The notes under the pieces are model-generated. The model ran no database searches, was not told the DNA's origin, and worked only from the letters and a program-made list of their open reading frames with translations. Shown here one piece after another: positions 18,006 through 26,751 of a DNA stretch of 64,000 nucleotides (the stretch's first letter is position 1; each line of letters starts with the position of its first letter). The translations under genes and the position numbers were made by a program. The stretch lies in assembly GCA_944321845.1 (NCBI GenBank), contig CALUMT010000008.1, forward strand, positions 1 to 64,000, written 5' to 3'. This DNA is from an uncultured Butyricimonas sp. GTDB lineage: Bacteria > Bacteroidota > Bacteroidia > Bacteroidales > Marinifilaceae.

Positions 18006-18566
18006 ATGGAAATAGGTAACGAAGAATTGATATCGAAATTGAGAGCAAGGGATAAGGAAGCGTTTCATTATCTCTACAAAACCTATTTCTCGAAAATGGT
18101 GTTGTTCGCGGAAAGTTACCTCTATGATGAGGAGGAGGCCCGGGATCAGGTGCAGAATCTGTTTTGTTACCTGTGGGATTGTGCCGGCAAACTGATTATC
18201 ACGACTTCATTGAAATCCTATTTGTTGACTTCCTTGCGTAATCGTTGCCTGAATGTACTGCGGGAACGTAGAATTCGGGATGAACATAATGACAAATTGT
18301 TTGAGGCGCAATTGTTCTCGGGAACGGAGGACGTGGAAATAGACGAGGAGGTCACCCGGCGGTTGCGGGAAGCATTGGATGCCTTGCCGGATAAATGTCG
18401 GGAGATTATCTTGTTGAAAATCGTGGAAGGGAAAAAGAATCGGGAAATAGCCGAGCAACTGGATATTGCCGAAACCACGGTAAAGACTCAGGTGCAACGG
18501 GCTTACCGGATGCTGCGGGAACGGCTGATTCCCATATATTTGCTTGTCGAGTGGTTGCAGATGTAA
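18006..18566 (+). CDS. ECF RNA polymerase sigma factor (locus 2)
   Basis: This 186-residue ECF sigma factor has region 2 (LYKTYFSKMVLFAESYLY, ARDQVQNLFCYLWD) and region 4 (LDALPDKCREIILLKIVEGK, NREIAEQLDIAETTVKTQ). It opens uptake locus 2 and is followed after 81 bases by fecR. A TATTTTTG box at 17979-17986 matches the -7 consensus and lies 20 bases upstream of the ATG, although I see no good -33 box at the right distance. Its base composition matches the neighbouring core genes rather than the AT-rich susC behind it. Confidence 0.92.
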   Translation: MEIGNEELISKLRARDKEAFHYLYKTYFSKMVLFAESYLYDEEEARDQVQNLFCYLWDCAGKLIITTSLKSYLLTSLRNRCLNVLRERRIRDEHNDKLFEAQLFSGTEDVEIDEEVTRRLREALDALPDKCREIILLKIVEGKKNREIAEQLDIAETTVKTQVQRAYRMLRERLIPIYLLVEWLQM

Positions 18567-18616
18567 AAAATCTTTTGTTAAAATTCAGTTTTTTGTACTC
18601 CGTTTTTTCATCCCGC

Positions 18617-18626
18617 GTGTCTTATG
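18617..18626 (+). promoter_or_regulatory. TGTCTTAT-core element upstream of fecR (locus 2)
   Basis: GTGTCTTATG lies 22 bases upstream of the fecR ATG, preceded by TTCATCCCG at 18607-18615. The same core is found before fecR of locus 1 (minus strand, 7900-7890) and before the sigma gene at 51668 (51631-51640). It is probably a sigma-dependent promoter core. No experiment supports this yet. Confidence 0.4.
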
Positions 18627-18647
18627 ATCAAACTTTAGGACGAAGAT

Positions 18648-19805
18648 ATGACGAGGATGTATATAAATTGGGATGTAATCGTACGCCGGATACTCGGTAA
18701 AGCCACGGAGCAGGACAACGAGCGGGTGGAGCGTTGGTTGGCCGAGGACGAGGGTAACCGGACGTATTACCGGAAGGCGGAGCGTTACTTTAACGTGTAT
18801 TACACGGGAGAGAAGCAGCGACAGGTGGATGTGGAAGAGGCTTGGAATGAATTTTTAGTTTATGCCGGGAAATCCCGGAATCGGTTGCGGTTAAGAAGGC
18901 GGATCACGATAGCGGCCGCAATTGTTTTTCCTGTATTCATTTTAGCAGCGGTATTCTGGTTGTCCCGAGAGGAGAAACCGCAGGTGGAAGTAGCCCAAAA
19001 TATGCCGCTTTTGCCAGGTAACACGAAAGCTGTGCTGTTGACCTCTGCCGGGGAAGAAGTGGGATTGTCCGACACAACGGACGTAGAACGGGTAATAAAG
19101 GCCTTGAGCGAGCGTCAGGATGAAATGGTCGCGAGAGAGGAGGTCGGTCCGCGGGAAGAAGCGAAGTATAACACGATTATCGTTCCGCGGGGAGGAGAAT
19201 TCCGCTTGACCTTGGCGGACGGTACGAACGTGGTAGTTAATTCCGATTCCCGTTTACGTTTCCCGGACAGATTCGTGGGGGCGAAACGGGAAGTGTTCTT
19301 GACCGGAGAGGCTTTTTTCGAGGTGGCGAAGGATTCCCTACATCCTTTTATCGTTGGTGTGCGGGAGAGTAACGTGCGTGTATTGGGAACGTCGTTTAAC
19401 GTGAAAGGTTATCTGGATGATGACTATATTCAGACAACTTTGGTCGAGGGACGAGTAGCTTTTCAGGCAAGTCATGATGCGGAAATTCAAGAAATGCGTC
19501 CCGGACAGCAGGTGACTTACGACCGGGAGACGGGAGAATGCGTGTCCCGGGAGGTGAACACGAGCGTGTACACGGCTTGGGTGAAAGGAATGTGGGTGTT
19601 GGAGGGCGTCCGCCTGGAGGAGATCATGAAGCAGCTGTCCCGTTGGTATGACGTGACCGTTTTTTACCAAAATCCGAAGGCAAAGGACTTGGTATTCACC
19701 GGCGACCTGGAACGATACGAGAATTGCGAAATCATACTCAATATGATATCCTTGACAACGAATGTGAAGTTTGAGGTAAAGGATCGTGAAATAATAGTAG
19801 AGTAA
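18648..19805 (+). CDS. FecR-family anti-sigma factor (locus 2)
   Basis: This 385-residue inner-membrane anti-sigma factor has a short cytoplasmic part of about 85 residues, one membrane segment (ITIAAAIVFPVFILAAVFWL, about 86-105) and a periplasmic FecR domain with VPRGGEFRLTLADGTNVVVN and ALTGEAFFEV-like repeats. The tail FTGDLERYENCEIILNMISL resembles STN and likely meets the transporter's signalling domain. It belongs with the sigma factor upstream. A hairpin terminator pointing the other way begins three bases after its stop. Confidence 0.9.
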   Translation: MTRMYINWDVIVRRILGKATEQDNERVERWLAEDEGNRTYYRKAERYFNVYYTGEKQRQVDVEEAWNEFLVYAGKSRNRLRLRRRITIAAAIVFPVFILAAVFWLSREEKPQVEVAQNMPLLPGNTKAVLLTSAGEEVGLSDTTDVERVIKALSERQDEMVAREEVGPREEAKYNTIIVPRGGEFRLTLADGTNVVVNSDSRLRFPDRFVGAKREVFLTGEAFFEVAKDSLHPFIVGVRESNVRVLGTSFNVKGYLDDDYIQTTLVEGRVAFQASHDAEIQEMRPGQQVTYDRETGECVSREVNTSVYTAWVKGMWVLEGVRLEEIMKQLSRWYDVTVFYQNPKAKDLVFTGDLERYENCEIILNMISLTTNVKFEVKDREIIVE

Positions 19806-19807
19806 TT

Positions 19808-19847
19808 GTAAAAATTCCACGTGGTTCTGATAGAACCTAACGTGGAA
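19808..19847 (-). terminator. Intrinsic terminator facing against locus 2
   Basis: TTCCACGTGGTTCT at 19815-19828 pairs with AGAACC and ACGTGGAA (19832-19847, two bulged bases). On the minus strand the hairpin is followed by TTTTTAC, whereas on the plus strand it is followed by TGGGATTAA with no T-run. It therefore fits termination of a transcript running against susC. Confidence 0.6.
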
Positions 19848-19890
19848 TGGGATTAATTAATAGTAGTTTTACATTAACATCACAAAAGTA
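19808..19890 (-). ncRNA. Candidate antisense RNA (DonS-like) at the susC start, locus 2
   Basis: On the minus strand TACTTTTG at 19890-19883 is a perfect TAnnTTTG box that overlaps the susC start codon, and the minus-strand terminator at 19847-19808 follows. The predicted RNA is about 70 nt, starting near 19876, and covers the susC leader in antisense. The layout mirrors locus 1 and the DonS RNAs known between anti-sigma and susC genes in Bacteroides. I find no convincing -33 box at 19-21 bases, so the promoter is only half supported. Confidence 0.45.
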
Positions 19891-22800
19891 TGAAAAAAGG
19901 AAGAGACGATGGTCATCCAAGACGATGGTCGTGTCAGGGAAAACTGATTTTAACTATGAAATTAACATGTTTTTTCGTGTTCCTCTTGTTTTTGCGAGTA
20001 GGAGCTGAGACTAGTGCTCAAGTAAAAGTGTCATTAGATGTTGAGAATGTGAATTTATTGGAGGTTATGCAAACGATTCGGGAGCAGACCGGTTATAAAT
20101 TTTTCTTCAACCATAATGAATTGAAAAAAATCGAGAATGTATCAGCCAGGTATGAGAATGAAAATTTAGAAACGGTTTTACAGGAAGTTTTGGGTAAAGT
20201 GAATTTGTCTTATCGTTTGGAGCAGGGTGTTATCGTTATTTTATCAAAAACGGTAGATGAAGAAAAAAAATCTCTTACCTTGAAAGGATTTGTACGTGAT
20301 GAACAAAAGCAACCGATGCCGGGTGTAACGGTAAAAGTTGTGGGGACATCTGTTGGTACAGCAACAAATGAGAAGGGATGGTTTCAGATAACATTACCTT
20401 TATTGAAAGGAATGTTGGAGTTCTCCTTTGTGGGATATAAAACACAGCAGATTTCTTTTGTCGAAACAACAAAAGATACATTGATCGTTGTGATGGAGGA
20501 AGATGTAAAAGCATTGGACGAGGCAGTAGTCGTCGCCTATGGAAATACAACAAGACGGAAGATGACAGGTTCTGTTTCTGTTGTGAAAGGAGAGGACTTG
20601 GAAGGAGTTCCTGCTTCTAATCTTGCTAGTCTTTTGCAAGGTCGAGTTGCTGGAATGGACATCACGAATATCTCGGGTGCTCCTGGAGGAGGAGGTACTG
20701 CTATTACGATACGTGGGTATAATTCTCTTGATATAGAACTGGAACGTAGATTCTCAAATCCGTTGTGGGTTGTTGATGGTGTTCCTCTGAATTCCTTTAC
20801 ATCTCCAGTTACGGGAACGAATTTATTGGCAGATATAAATCCTGATATGATAGAGTCCATTCAGGTATTGAAAGATGCTTCTTCTGCGGCTCTTTATGGT
20901 TCTCGGGCAGCTAATGGAGTAATTATTGTTACAACAAAGAAAGGAAGACAAAATCAGAAAAGTTCTTTATCAATAAATGTCTCTCAAACGTGGAGTATCT
21001 TACCGGAATTGCCAACAGTCATGACTGGTCGTTATGAAAGAAATTTGCGATTGAAAGCCTTAAAAAATGATTTGACAGCTTATTTAGATATGGATAATTT
21101 AAGTTATAAGTATCCAGAAACGTGGGAAGAAAATTATTTGCATCCAGGAGGTGTGTTGGATGCTTTGATGTTACCGGAAACTTCTGATGCTAATGGATTG
21201 TTTTTTCAAGATAGTTTAAATTCGTTTTATAATAATTCTACGAACTTTTTCCCAATGTATTATGAACGGGGTAAAGTGACCAATGCAAACATACAGTCTT
21301 ATGGAGGTTCTGAGAAAATCGCATATAGCATAGGACTTGGATATTATAATGAGAAAGGTATATTGAAAGGAAGTGGTTTTGATCGTATTGATTTAAATTC
21401 AACGTTAAATGTTATACCAGTAGAACGTTTAAATATCGATTTACGTTTAAATGCTTCTTTGTCTAATAGAAAACAGGGATACGGTTCATTTAGTTCCAGT
21501 TTTCAGGGGACGCCAGCAATCGGAGTTGTTCCGGGTGACCCATATGAGTTAAGTTCTTTGTTCCCGGGGGAGGGTTCTGCGGTTTGGGATTATATTCTGG
21601 ATCAGATGAAGAGTATTAAAGAGAAGAATCGGAGTATTCGTTTTAGAACGAATTTTAAATTAGCTTATGAAATTATTGATGGTTTAAAATTATCAACATC
21701 TTTGGCTGCTGATTATTCTTTAAACCGTAGAAATGGTTTTACTCCGTCTTATTTGAATACAACGAATCGTTCCATGAGTGTGGGTGAAACCGGAATTGAT
21801 TTAATGGTGTTGAATGAGAATTTGTTAAGTTACGAAAAAACATTTAAGGATGTGCACGATGTAAATGCTGTTTTTGGTTTCTCTTATCAATATGACCAAT
21901 CAGAGTATAATGGAGGTAGTGGTGAAAATTCTCCGAGTGATAAAATTTATTATGTGCGTCCTGGTTTTCCTGATTTAGGGGATGAACAATTAACTCCTTC
22001 TTTATCTCGTAAAATAGCATTACAACATTATCAATCAAATATGACGGAACAGATATTAATATCTTATTTCGCAAGAGTAGAATATGGATATAAGAATAAG
22101 TATCTGTTGTCGGCAAGTATTCGTCGGGACGGAAGTTCTACGTTTGGAGAGCATAATAAATGGGGAACATTCCCGGCAATTGCTGCAGCATGGTCTTTTT
22201 CCGAAGAAGAATTCATTAATGATATTTTTCCGTGGATTAGCTTTGGAAAGATAAGGGCAAGTTGGGGACGTTCAGGAAAACATTTTGAATCACCTTATCT
22301 AGCTTTAGGTATTTTACAGAATGGAGCTGCTTTTGAAGGGAATAGTACTTTGATACCTTCTTGGTCGCAAGGAATATATAATCAAGATTTGACGTGGGAG
22401 GAAACTGATCAGTATGATTTTGGTTTAGATATGGATTTATTTAATTACCGGTTAGGAATCACGTTGGATTATTATTATCGTTATACGGATAAATTATTGT
22501 TCCCTGTTTCTTTACCGGGAGAACATAATGGTTATGGTTCTCAATGGCAAAATGCAGCGGCTATTTCCAATGAAGGATTAGAATTGTTAATTAGATATGA
22601 TATCTTAAATACAGATGATTATTCTTGGCGTTTATCGGTAAACGGTTCGCGGGTATGGAATAGATACGAGAAATCATATAATAATAAGGATAATTCTCGT
22701 GGTATTATTGGTAAGGCTTTAAATGGAATTTACGGTTATAAGACGTTGGGTTATATTAATAGTCAGGATGAGGTCCCGATAGTTTATAATAGTGTGGGTA

Positions 22801-23432
22801 TGAGTGCACCTCTTGGTGGATCTAAATATTATAAACCAGGAGATTTGAAATTTGTTGATGTTAATGGAGATAACGCAATTAGTTCTAGTGATTATGTTTA
22901 TTTAGGTAGTGCATTACCTGAAATCAGTGGAGGTGTTGTTAGTGAGGCTCGCTGGCGTAATTTTGATTTAAATTTCTCAATGGCATTTCAGATGGGGCGT
23001 CACATATATAATACTTTGCCAGGTAGTTCAATTATCCCAAATTATAATGGATTACAACATCCTGTCCTGATGGATATAAGAGATGTCACTTTCTGGGAAC
23101 AACCTGGTGATGACTCTGATTATGCAAAACTTCAAGCCGATTCAAGAATGGAGTTCTTCCCGAACAAAAGTGCGGTTATTGATCGTTACGTAGAGAAAGT
23201 AAATTGGTTGAAATTAAAGACAGCAACATTGGGCTATAATTTGCCAAAGGATATTTCGAAAAAGGTAAAAATGGAACAGATACGTCTTTTCATCAGTGGC
23301 GAGAATTTGTTTACTTGGACTAATTATTCAGGGATAGATCCTGAAATCGTAGATATTCGAACAGGAGTAGATGAAGCACGTAATTATCCTCTTGCAAGGA
23401 AATTTACAATAGGTTTAACGTTAAAGTTTTAA
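19890..23432 (+). CDS. SusC/RagA-family TonB-linked outer-membrane transporter (locus 2)
   Basis: This 1180-residue TonB-dependent channel begins with a long basic n-region, then the signal core MKLTCFFVFLLFLRVGA (alternative ATG 19956). Domains in order are STN (about 48-120), a carboxypeptidase-regulatory-like domain (about 130-205, GVTVKVVGTSVGTATN), the plug (about 210-350, SSAALYGSRAANGVIIVTT) and the barrel, ending TIGLTLKF. With the STN domain and FecI/FecR genes it should signal across the envelope. From this gene on, locus 2 is clearly more AT-rich than its regulators. susD follows directly after the stop codon. Confidence 0.93.
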   Translation: MKKGRDDGHPRRWSCQGKLILTMKLTCFFVFLLFLRVGAETSAQVKVSLDVENVNLLEVMQTIREQTGYKFFFNHNELKKIENVSARYENENLETVLQEVLGKVNLSYRLEQGVIVILSKTVDEEKKSLTLKGFVRDEQKQPMPGVTVKVVGTSVGTATNEKGWFQITLPLLKGMLEFSFVGYKTQQISFVETTKDTLIVVMEEDVKALDEAVVVAYGNTTRRKMTGSVSVVKGEDLEGVPASNLASLLQGRVAGMDITNISGAPGGGGTAITIRGYNSLDIELERRFSNPLWVVDGVPLNSFTSPVTGTNLLADINPDMIESIQVLKDASSAALYGSRAANGVIIVTTKKGRQNQKSSLSINVSQTWSILPELPTVMTGRYERNLRLKALKNDLTAYLDMDNLSYKYPETWEENYLHPGGVLDALMLPETSDANGLFFQDSLNSFYNNSTNFFPMYYERGKVTNANIQSYGGSEKIAYSIGLGYYNEKGILKGSGFDRIDLNSTLNVIPVERLNIDLRLNASLSNRKQGYGSFSSSFQGTPAIGVVPGDPYELSSLFPGEGSAVWDYILDQMKSIKEKNRSIRFRTNFKLAYEIIDGLKLSTSLAADYSLNRRNGFTPSYLNTTNRSMSVGETGIDLMVLNENLLSYEKTFKDVHDVNAVFGFSYQYDQSEYNGGSGENSPSDKIYYVRPGFPDLGDEQLTPSLSRKIALQHYQSNMTEQILISYFARVEYGYKNKYLLSASIRRDGSSTFGEHNKWGTFPAIAAAWSFSEEEFINDIFPWISFGKIRASWGRSGKHFESPYLALGILQNGAAFEGNSTLIPSWSQGIYNQDLTWEETDQYDFGLDMDLFNYRLGITLDYYYRYTDKLLFPVSLPGEHNGYGSQWQNAAAISNEGLELLIRYDILNTDDYSWRLSVNGSRVWNRYEKSYNNKDNSRGIIGKALNGIYGYKTLGYINSQDEVPIVYNSVGMSAPLGGSKYYKPGDLKFVDVNGDNAISSSDYVYLGSALPEISGGVVSEARWRNFDLNFSMAFQMGRHIYNTLPGSSIIPNYNGLQHPVLMDIRDVTFWEQPGDDSDYAKLQADSRMEFFPNKSAVIDRYVEKVNWLKLKTATLGYNLPKDISKKVKMEQIRLFISGENLFTWTNYSGIDPEIVDIRTGVDEARNYPLARKFTIGLTLKF

Positions 23433-23435
23433 GTG

Positions 23436-24956
23436 ATGAAGAAATTGTATTTTATATTACTGGTTTTGGGATTATGGAGTTGTGATGATATGTTGAGGGT
23501 CGAACCGGAGAATAGTTTGACATTTGGAAACATAACAACAGAAAAAGATATTGAATCTTTAGTTCTTGGAGTCGGGGCTAGCGTACGCAGTATGGTTTGT
23601 TGGAATGCGCTCTTGCAAGTTGAAAAAGGTGCTTATGCTGATGAAGTTGATGAATCAAGGCGAGGAGCTAGAATGTTGGAACTGGAAGCAGGTACAGCTG
23701 ATAATTGGGAAGTCCAATATCAGGTGATTATGGGAGCTCAAAATGTTTTGGATTATGTTGATATTATAGATATGCCAAGTAAACGAAGGGATTATTACAA
23801 GGGACAAGCATATTTTTTCAAAGCTTTAGGGTATTATGATTTATTACATCGTTTCGGGGATTGTATCCTTCAAAAAGGAGGGGTGAATTGGCAACCTGTG
23901 GCAAAAACTTCATGGCCTGTTGTGTGTGAGTTTGCTATAGAAATGGCAGAGAAGGCTGTGGATTTATTACCGGAGTTTGATAAATTGACGGATTGTAATG
24001 GACAATCAGTAACTTCAAAATCGACTCCATGTAAAGGTGCCGCAAATGCTCTGCTTGCACAATTGTGTGCATGGAAAGCTGGTTGTAAATGGTTTGCAAG
24101 GGAAGAAGATAAAGGATATGATGAAAAATTATATTGGGAAAAAGCAGAAAAAGCGTGTACAGAGGTGATAAAATCCCCGTTGTATGAATTGGCTGCTGAT
24201 CCGGAAGAAGTTTGTAGTTCTGTTTTAGTTGGTAATAGTAAAGAGGGAATATATGAAACGGTAATGAAAGATTATTTTAACGAGATCGGAGCTCGGGTAT
24301 TTTCTTTAGGTACAGATTATGTTGGATATCCTGTACGTCCAGAATATGCTCCGGGGGTAGTAAAAGATTTTACATTCCGGATTTTTACAACCTCTGTACG
24401 GGAAATGTACCCGGGAAATGATAAAAGAAAGTATGCTTATTTTTATGATCTGGATGGGATGGATGCTATGGATAAGGAAATAACAGGAGGTTTTGCTTAT
24501 CCTTATAAAGAACGTAGTGTGAATGTTACTGTGACAGGCTCTAAGAAAAAATTTGCATCCTTTAATTCTAATAAGATTTGGTGGAGACTAGCCGATATTT
24601 ATTTGTTACGAGCTGAAGCAAGATTTCATTTGGGAGATGAAGAGGGAGCTATTGCTGATATGAATGAAATTAGAGATAGGGCTGGAGCTACTCGTTATAA
24701 TTCTTCAGAATATAATGGAGATTTACAGCGGGCTATTTTTAAGGAACGAGAAAAAGAATTATTGATGGAAGGTTATCGCTATTATGATATTATGCGTAAT
24801 GGATTAGAGTATGTACAATCGGAATTGGAAGGAGGTTATAAAACAGCAACAGTGCAAGATTATATAGATGGAGCTTTTTTCCTAATGAATGATGAGTTAG
24901 ACTTTAAGGAAAATCCTTTAATGAGACAAAATTTATATTGGTTAAAACGACAATAA
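23436..24956 (+). CDS. SusD/RagB-family outer-membrane lipoprotein (locus 2)
   Basis: This is the SusD partner of the preceding channel, 506 residues from the ATG at 23436. A GTG one codon earlier directly touches the susC stop. The lipoprotein signal is FILLVLGLWSCDD. TPR-like helices (LLRAEARFHLGDEEGAIADM) and the late motif EREKELLMEGYRYYDIMRNG are typical. The N-terminal part is Cys- and Glu-rich compared with the locus 1 copy. The ligand is unknown. Confidence 0.9.
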   Translation: MKKLYFILLVLGLWSCDDMLRVEPENSLTFGNITTEKDIESLVLGVGASVRSMVCWNALLQVEKGAYADEVDESRRGARMLELEAGTADNWEVQYQVIMGAQNVLDYVDIIDMPSKRRDYYKGQAYFFKALGYYDLLHRFGDCILQKGGVNWQPVAKTSWPVVCEFAIEMAEKAVDLLPEFDKLTDCNGQSVTSKSTPCKGAANALLAQLCAWKAGCKWFAREEDKGYDEKLYWEKAEKACTEVIKSPLYELAADPEEVCSSVLVGNSKEGIYETVMKDYFNEIGARVFSLGTDYVGYPVRPEYAPGVVKDFTFRIFTTSVREMYPGNDKRKYAYFYDLDGMDAMDKEITGGFAYPYKERSVNVTVTGSKKKFASFNSNKIWWRLADIYLLRAEARFHLGDEEGAIADMNEIRDRAGATRYNSSEYNGDLQRAIFKEREKELLMEGYRYYDIMRNGLEYVQSELEGGYKTATVQDYIDGAFFLMNDELDFKENPLMRQNLYWLKRQ

Positions 24957-24966
24957 ATTTAATAGT

Positions 24967-25611
24967 ATGAGTAAAGTAATTGTAATATTAATAGCGATTA
25001 TTTGTTTTGCTTGTACAACGAAGCAAGAAGTAATAGATGGGGGAATTGCCTCTCCTTATTTTGATGGGAATATTATGGAATATTTACGATCAAATGAAGA
25101 ACAATGGGGATATACAGTGGAGATGATTGAACGGGCAGGATTAGTGGATTTGTTTGAAGGAAAGGTTGATACTGTGCCGGAATTAACTTTTTTTGCACCT
25201 CCAAGTTATGCGGTTTTTCGTTATTTGATGGATTTGAAATATGAGGGAACTGGTGAGGAACGTTATGAGTCTATTCAGGATATTCCTGTTGAGACCTGTA
25301 AAGAGTTAATACTTAAACATGTGGTTGTCGGTAAGTATTTAAAAGAGGATATAGCATTCCGGAATATGGATTATGATATATTTGCTGCGGAACAGGATGG
25401 AGGAACTCATTTTACCTGTATAGGTAAGAATGAATTGATCGCTTATTTGGAAAAGACGGATTATAAGGGATTCCCTGATGTCGGGCCAATAGAAATGTTT
25501 TTGTATTCTGTTTCAGTTGGACAAATGATACCTTTGGCAACTCCGGATATTCAGCCAACAAATGGAGTGGTACATGCGTTGAATTATGGTTATGATTTTG
25601 GTAAAATTTGA
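24967..25611 (+). CDS. Fasciclin (FAS1)-like lipoprotein (locus 2)
   Basis: This 214-residue lipoprotein (CFACTTK, Cys 16) has the plan of a FAS1 domain. It shows LTFFAPPSYAVFRYLMDL (FAS1 box 1, 'tvFAPtd.Af'), ELILKHVVVGKYL in the middle ('ll.yHvv.g') and TPDIQPTNGVVHALNYG at the end ('di.a.NGvvHvid'). FAS1 domains mediate adhesion or protein contacts. Within a SusC/SusD operon such proteins are usually taken as accessory surface lipoproteins. It lies ten bases after susD, and its stop overlaps the region just before the next gene. The domain call is by motif. Confidence 0.7.
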   Translation: MSKVIVILIAIICFACTTKQEVIDGGIASPYFDGNIMEYLRSNEEQWGYTVEMIERAGLVDLFEGKVDTVPELTFFAPPSYAVFRYLMDLKYEGTGEERYESIQDIPVETCKELILKHVVVGKYLKEDIAFRNMDYDIFAAEQDGGTHFTCIGKNELIAYLEKTDYKGFPDVGPIEMFLYSVSVGQMIPLATPDIQPTNGVVHALNYGYDFGKI

Positions 25612-25615
25612 TGTT

Positions 25616-26137
25616 ATGAAAAGTATAATTATTGTATTGATATTAGTAATAGGTATTTTTTCTGCATGTCAAGATATAACTCCCGGTTATTTACAAACGG
25701 AATTTGCTGGATATACCTTAGACTCAATGGTCGTAAAAAAGGAATTGGATTTAACACCACCTTCTCCAAATCCGGATTATGAAATGTATATAAGTTGGGG
25801 ATATACACCGGAATACCTGGTTGCTAATGGGATATATCCTACGATAGGGGGGGATGAGTATAAGCGGGATAAATATGGATGGCCTTGGACAAGTACCCCG
25901 ATTGAAGGAGTTGAGGGAACTCAGCCTATTTATGTGGAAATAAAAGAGATAAAAACGGATATTGGAGATGTGGAGTTGATGAAAAAGTATTTAAAAGTGA
26001 GTGGTAACGGAACTTTTACCTTACCGGTTTATACGGATATTCCGGTGGGACGTTACGTGATATCATTGACATTTTCTAATGAGGGATATACACGGGATGT
26101 TGATGACTGTTTTACGATTATTGTGAAACAACGCTAA
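25616..26137 (+). CDS. Uncharacterised lipoprotein (locus 2)
   Basis: I do not recognise this protein. From the ATG at 25616 it has 173 residues with a lipoprotein signal (VIGIFSACQD, Cys 18). The open frame to 25586 would overlap the FAS1 gene and add a non-signal extension. The middle is rich in Tyr, Pro and Trp, and the last 60 residues (NGTFTLPVYTDIPVGRYVIS, then FSNEGYTRDVDD) look like an Ig- or cadherin-like beta sandwich. It is the last gene of locus 2 and probably an accessory surface lipoprotein binding the same ligand as SusD. Confidence 0.55.
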   Translation: MKSIIIVLILVIGIFSACQDITPGYLQTEFAGYTLDSMVVKKELDLTPPSPNPDYEMYISWGYTPEYLVANGIYPTIGGDEYKRDKYGWPWTSTPIEGVEGTQPIYVEIKEIKTDIGDVELMKKYLKVSGNGTFTLPVYTDIPVGRYVISLTFSNEGYTRDVDDCFTIIVKQR

Positions 26138-26154
26138 CTTGATACGTGAACTTA

Positions 26155-26191
26155 ACGGGAGCGATTCTTTTTAGGATTGCTCCCGTTTTTA
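26155..26191 (+). terminator. Terminator of uptake locus 2
   Basis: ACGGGAGCGAT at 26155-26165 pairs with ATTGCTCCCGT at 26176-26186, including one G-T pair. The stem is followed by TTTTT. It is 18 bases after the last stop codon. Confidence 0.85.
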
Positions 26192-26242
26192 CATAATTAT
26201 GGAATGTTTTTATATGTAATCTTGGTTCTGCTATCATAAGTT

Positions 26243-26438
26243 TACTTTTGTTTTAAATCTACTTTTGTGGATAAGCTAGGGGGATTACTTAAAGCCGACT
26301 CGTTCAGTATACGATGATGACACGGTATAACTTTGAATCATTCTTGTATTACCGCCCGGACAAAGCCGTGCAATGAAGTGAAGTTGATAGGAAGGAGATG
26401 TGAAAGAAAGATGTGGTTATAGTGTGTTATCCTTTTTT
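26243..26438 (+). ncRNA. Possible small RNA gene (promoter box to T-run)
   Basis: The 26192-26520 spacer has no gene, but TACTTTTG occurs at 26243-26250 (with TTG 18 bases upstream at 26222-26224) and again at 26260-26267. GGATAA at 26269-26274 can pair with TTATCC at 26427-26432, which is followed directly by six T. CACGG at 26321-26325 and CCGTG at 26366-26370 can pair inside. A promoter, a closing stem of transcript ends and a T-run are what a free small RNA of about 170 nt would show. The closing stem is only six pairs, so this is weak. I do not recognise the RNA. Confidence 0.3.
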
Positions 26439-26520
26439 CTTCAAGGGAAAATCAGTGGGTTGTGAATGATGACGTGTGAGGAGATGGAAGAAAATTTAAG
26501 TGTAAAAAATGGGAGAAGGG

Positions 26521-26551
26521 TTTGGAAGGTGGGGAATGTTGTTTATATTCG
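26521..26551 (+). promoter_or_regulatory. Promoter of the riboflavin operon
   Basis: TTTG at 26521-26524, a 19-base spacer, then TATATTCG at 26544-26551, one mismatch from TAnnTTTG. The spacing is that of the primary Bacteroidetes sigma promoter. The predicted start, about 7 bases on, falls right before the first stem of the FMN riboswitch. Confidence 0.65.
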
Positions 26552-26561
26552 CGATGAGAAT

Positions 26562-26677
26562 GTTTCTTCGGGGCAGGGTGTAATTCCCTACCGGCGGTGA
26601 TAGTCCGCGACTCCCCATTGGGGACTGAATCGGTGAAATTCCGATACCGACGGTTAAAGTCCGGATGATAGAAGAAG
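26562..26677 (+). promoter_or_regulatory. FMN riboswitch (RFN element)
   Basis: The conserved RFN blocks are all present in order: GGGGCAGGGTG, AATTCCCTACCGGCGGTGAT, AGTCCGCGA, GGTGAAATTCCGATACCGAC, GGTTAAAGTCCGGATG. TTCTTC at 26563-26568 and GAAGAA at 26670-26675 close the P1 stem. When FMN is bound, the downstream hairpin at 26718-26747 should form and stop transcription before ribD. The family is well established as a sensor of flavin mononucleotide. Confidence 0.95.
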
Positions 26678-26717
26678 TGTTTGAGTGAAATGGATGTATT
26701 TATCATTTTTATATATG

Positions 26718-26747
26718 CCCCGAATGTTGTTGCATTCGGGGTTTTTT
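26718..26747 (+). terminator. Riboswitch-controlled terminator
   Basis: CCCCGAATG at 26718-26726 pairs with CATTCGGGG at 26733-26741, followed by six T at 26742-26747. The ribD ATG begins four bases after the T-run, so the hairpin's 3' arm occupies the ribosome-binding region. It could block translation as well as transcription. Confidence 0.85.
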
Positions 26748-26751
26748 GTTT

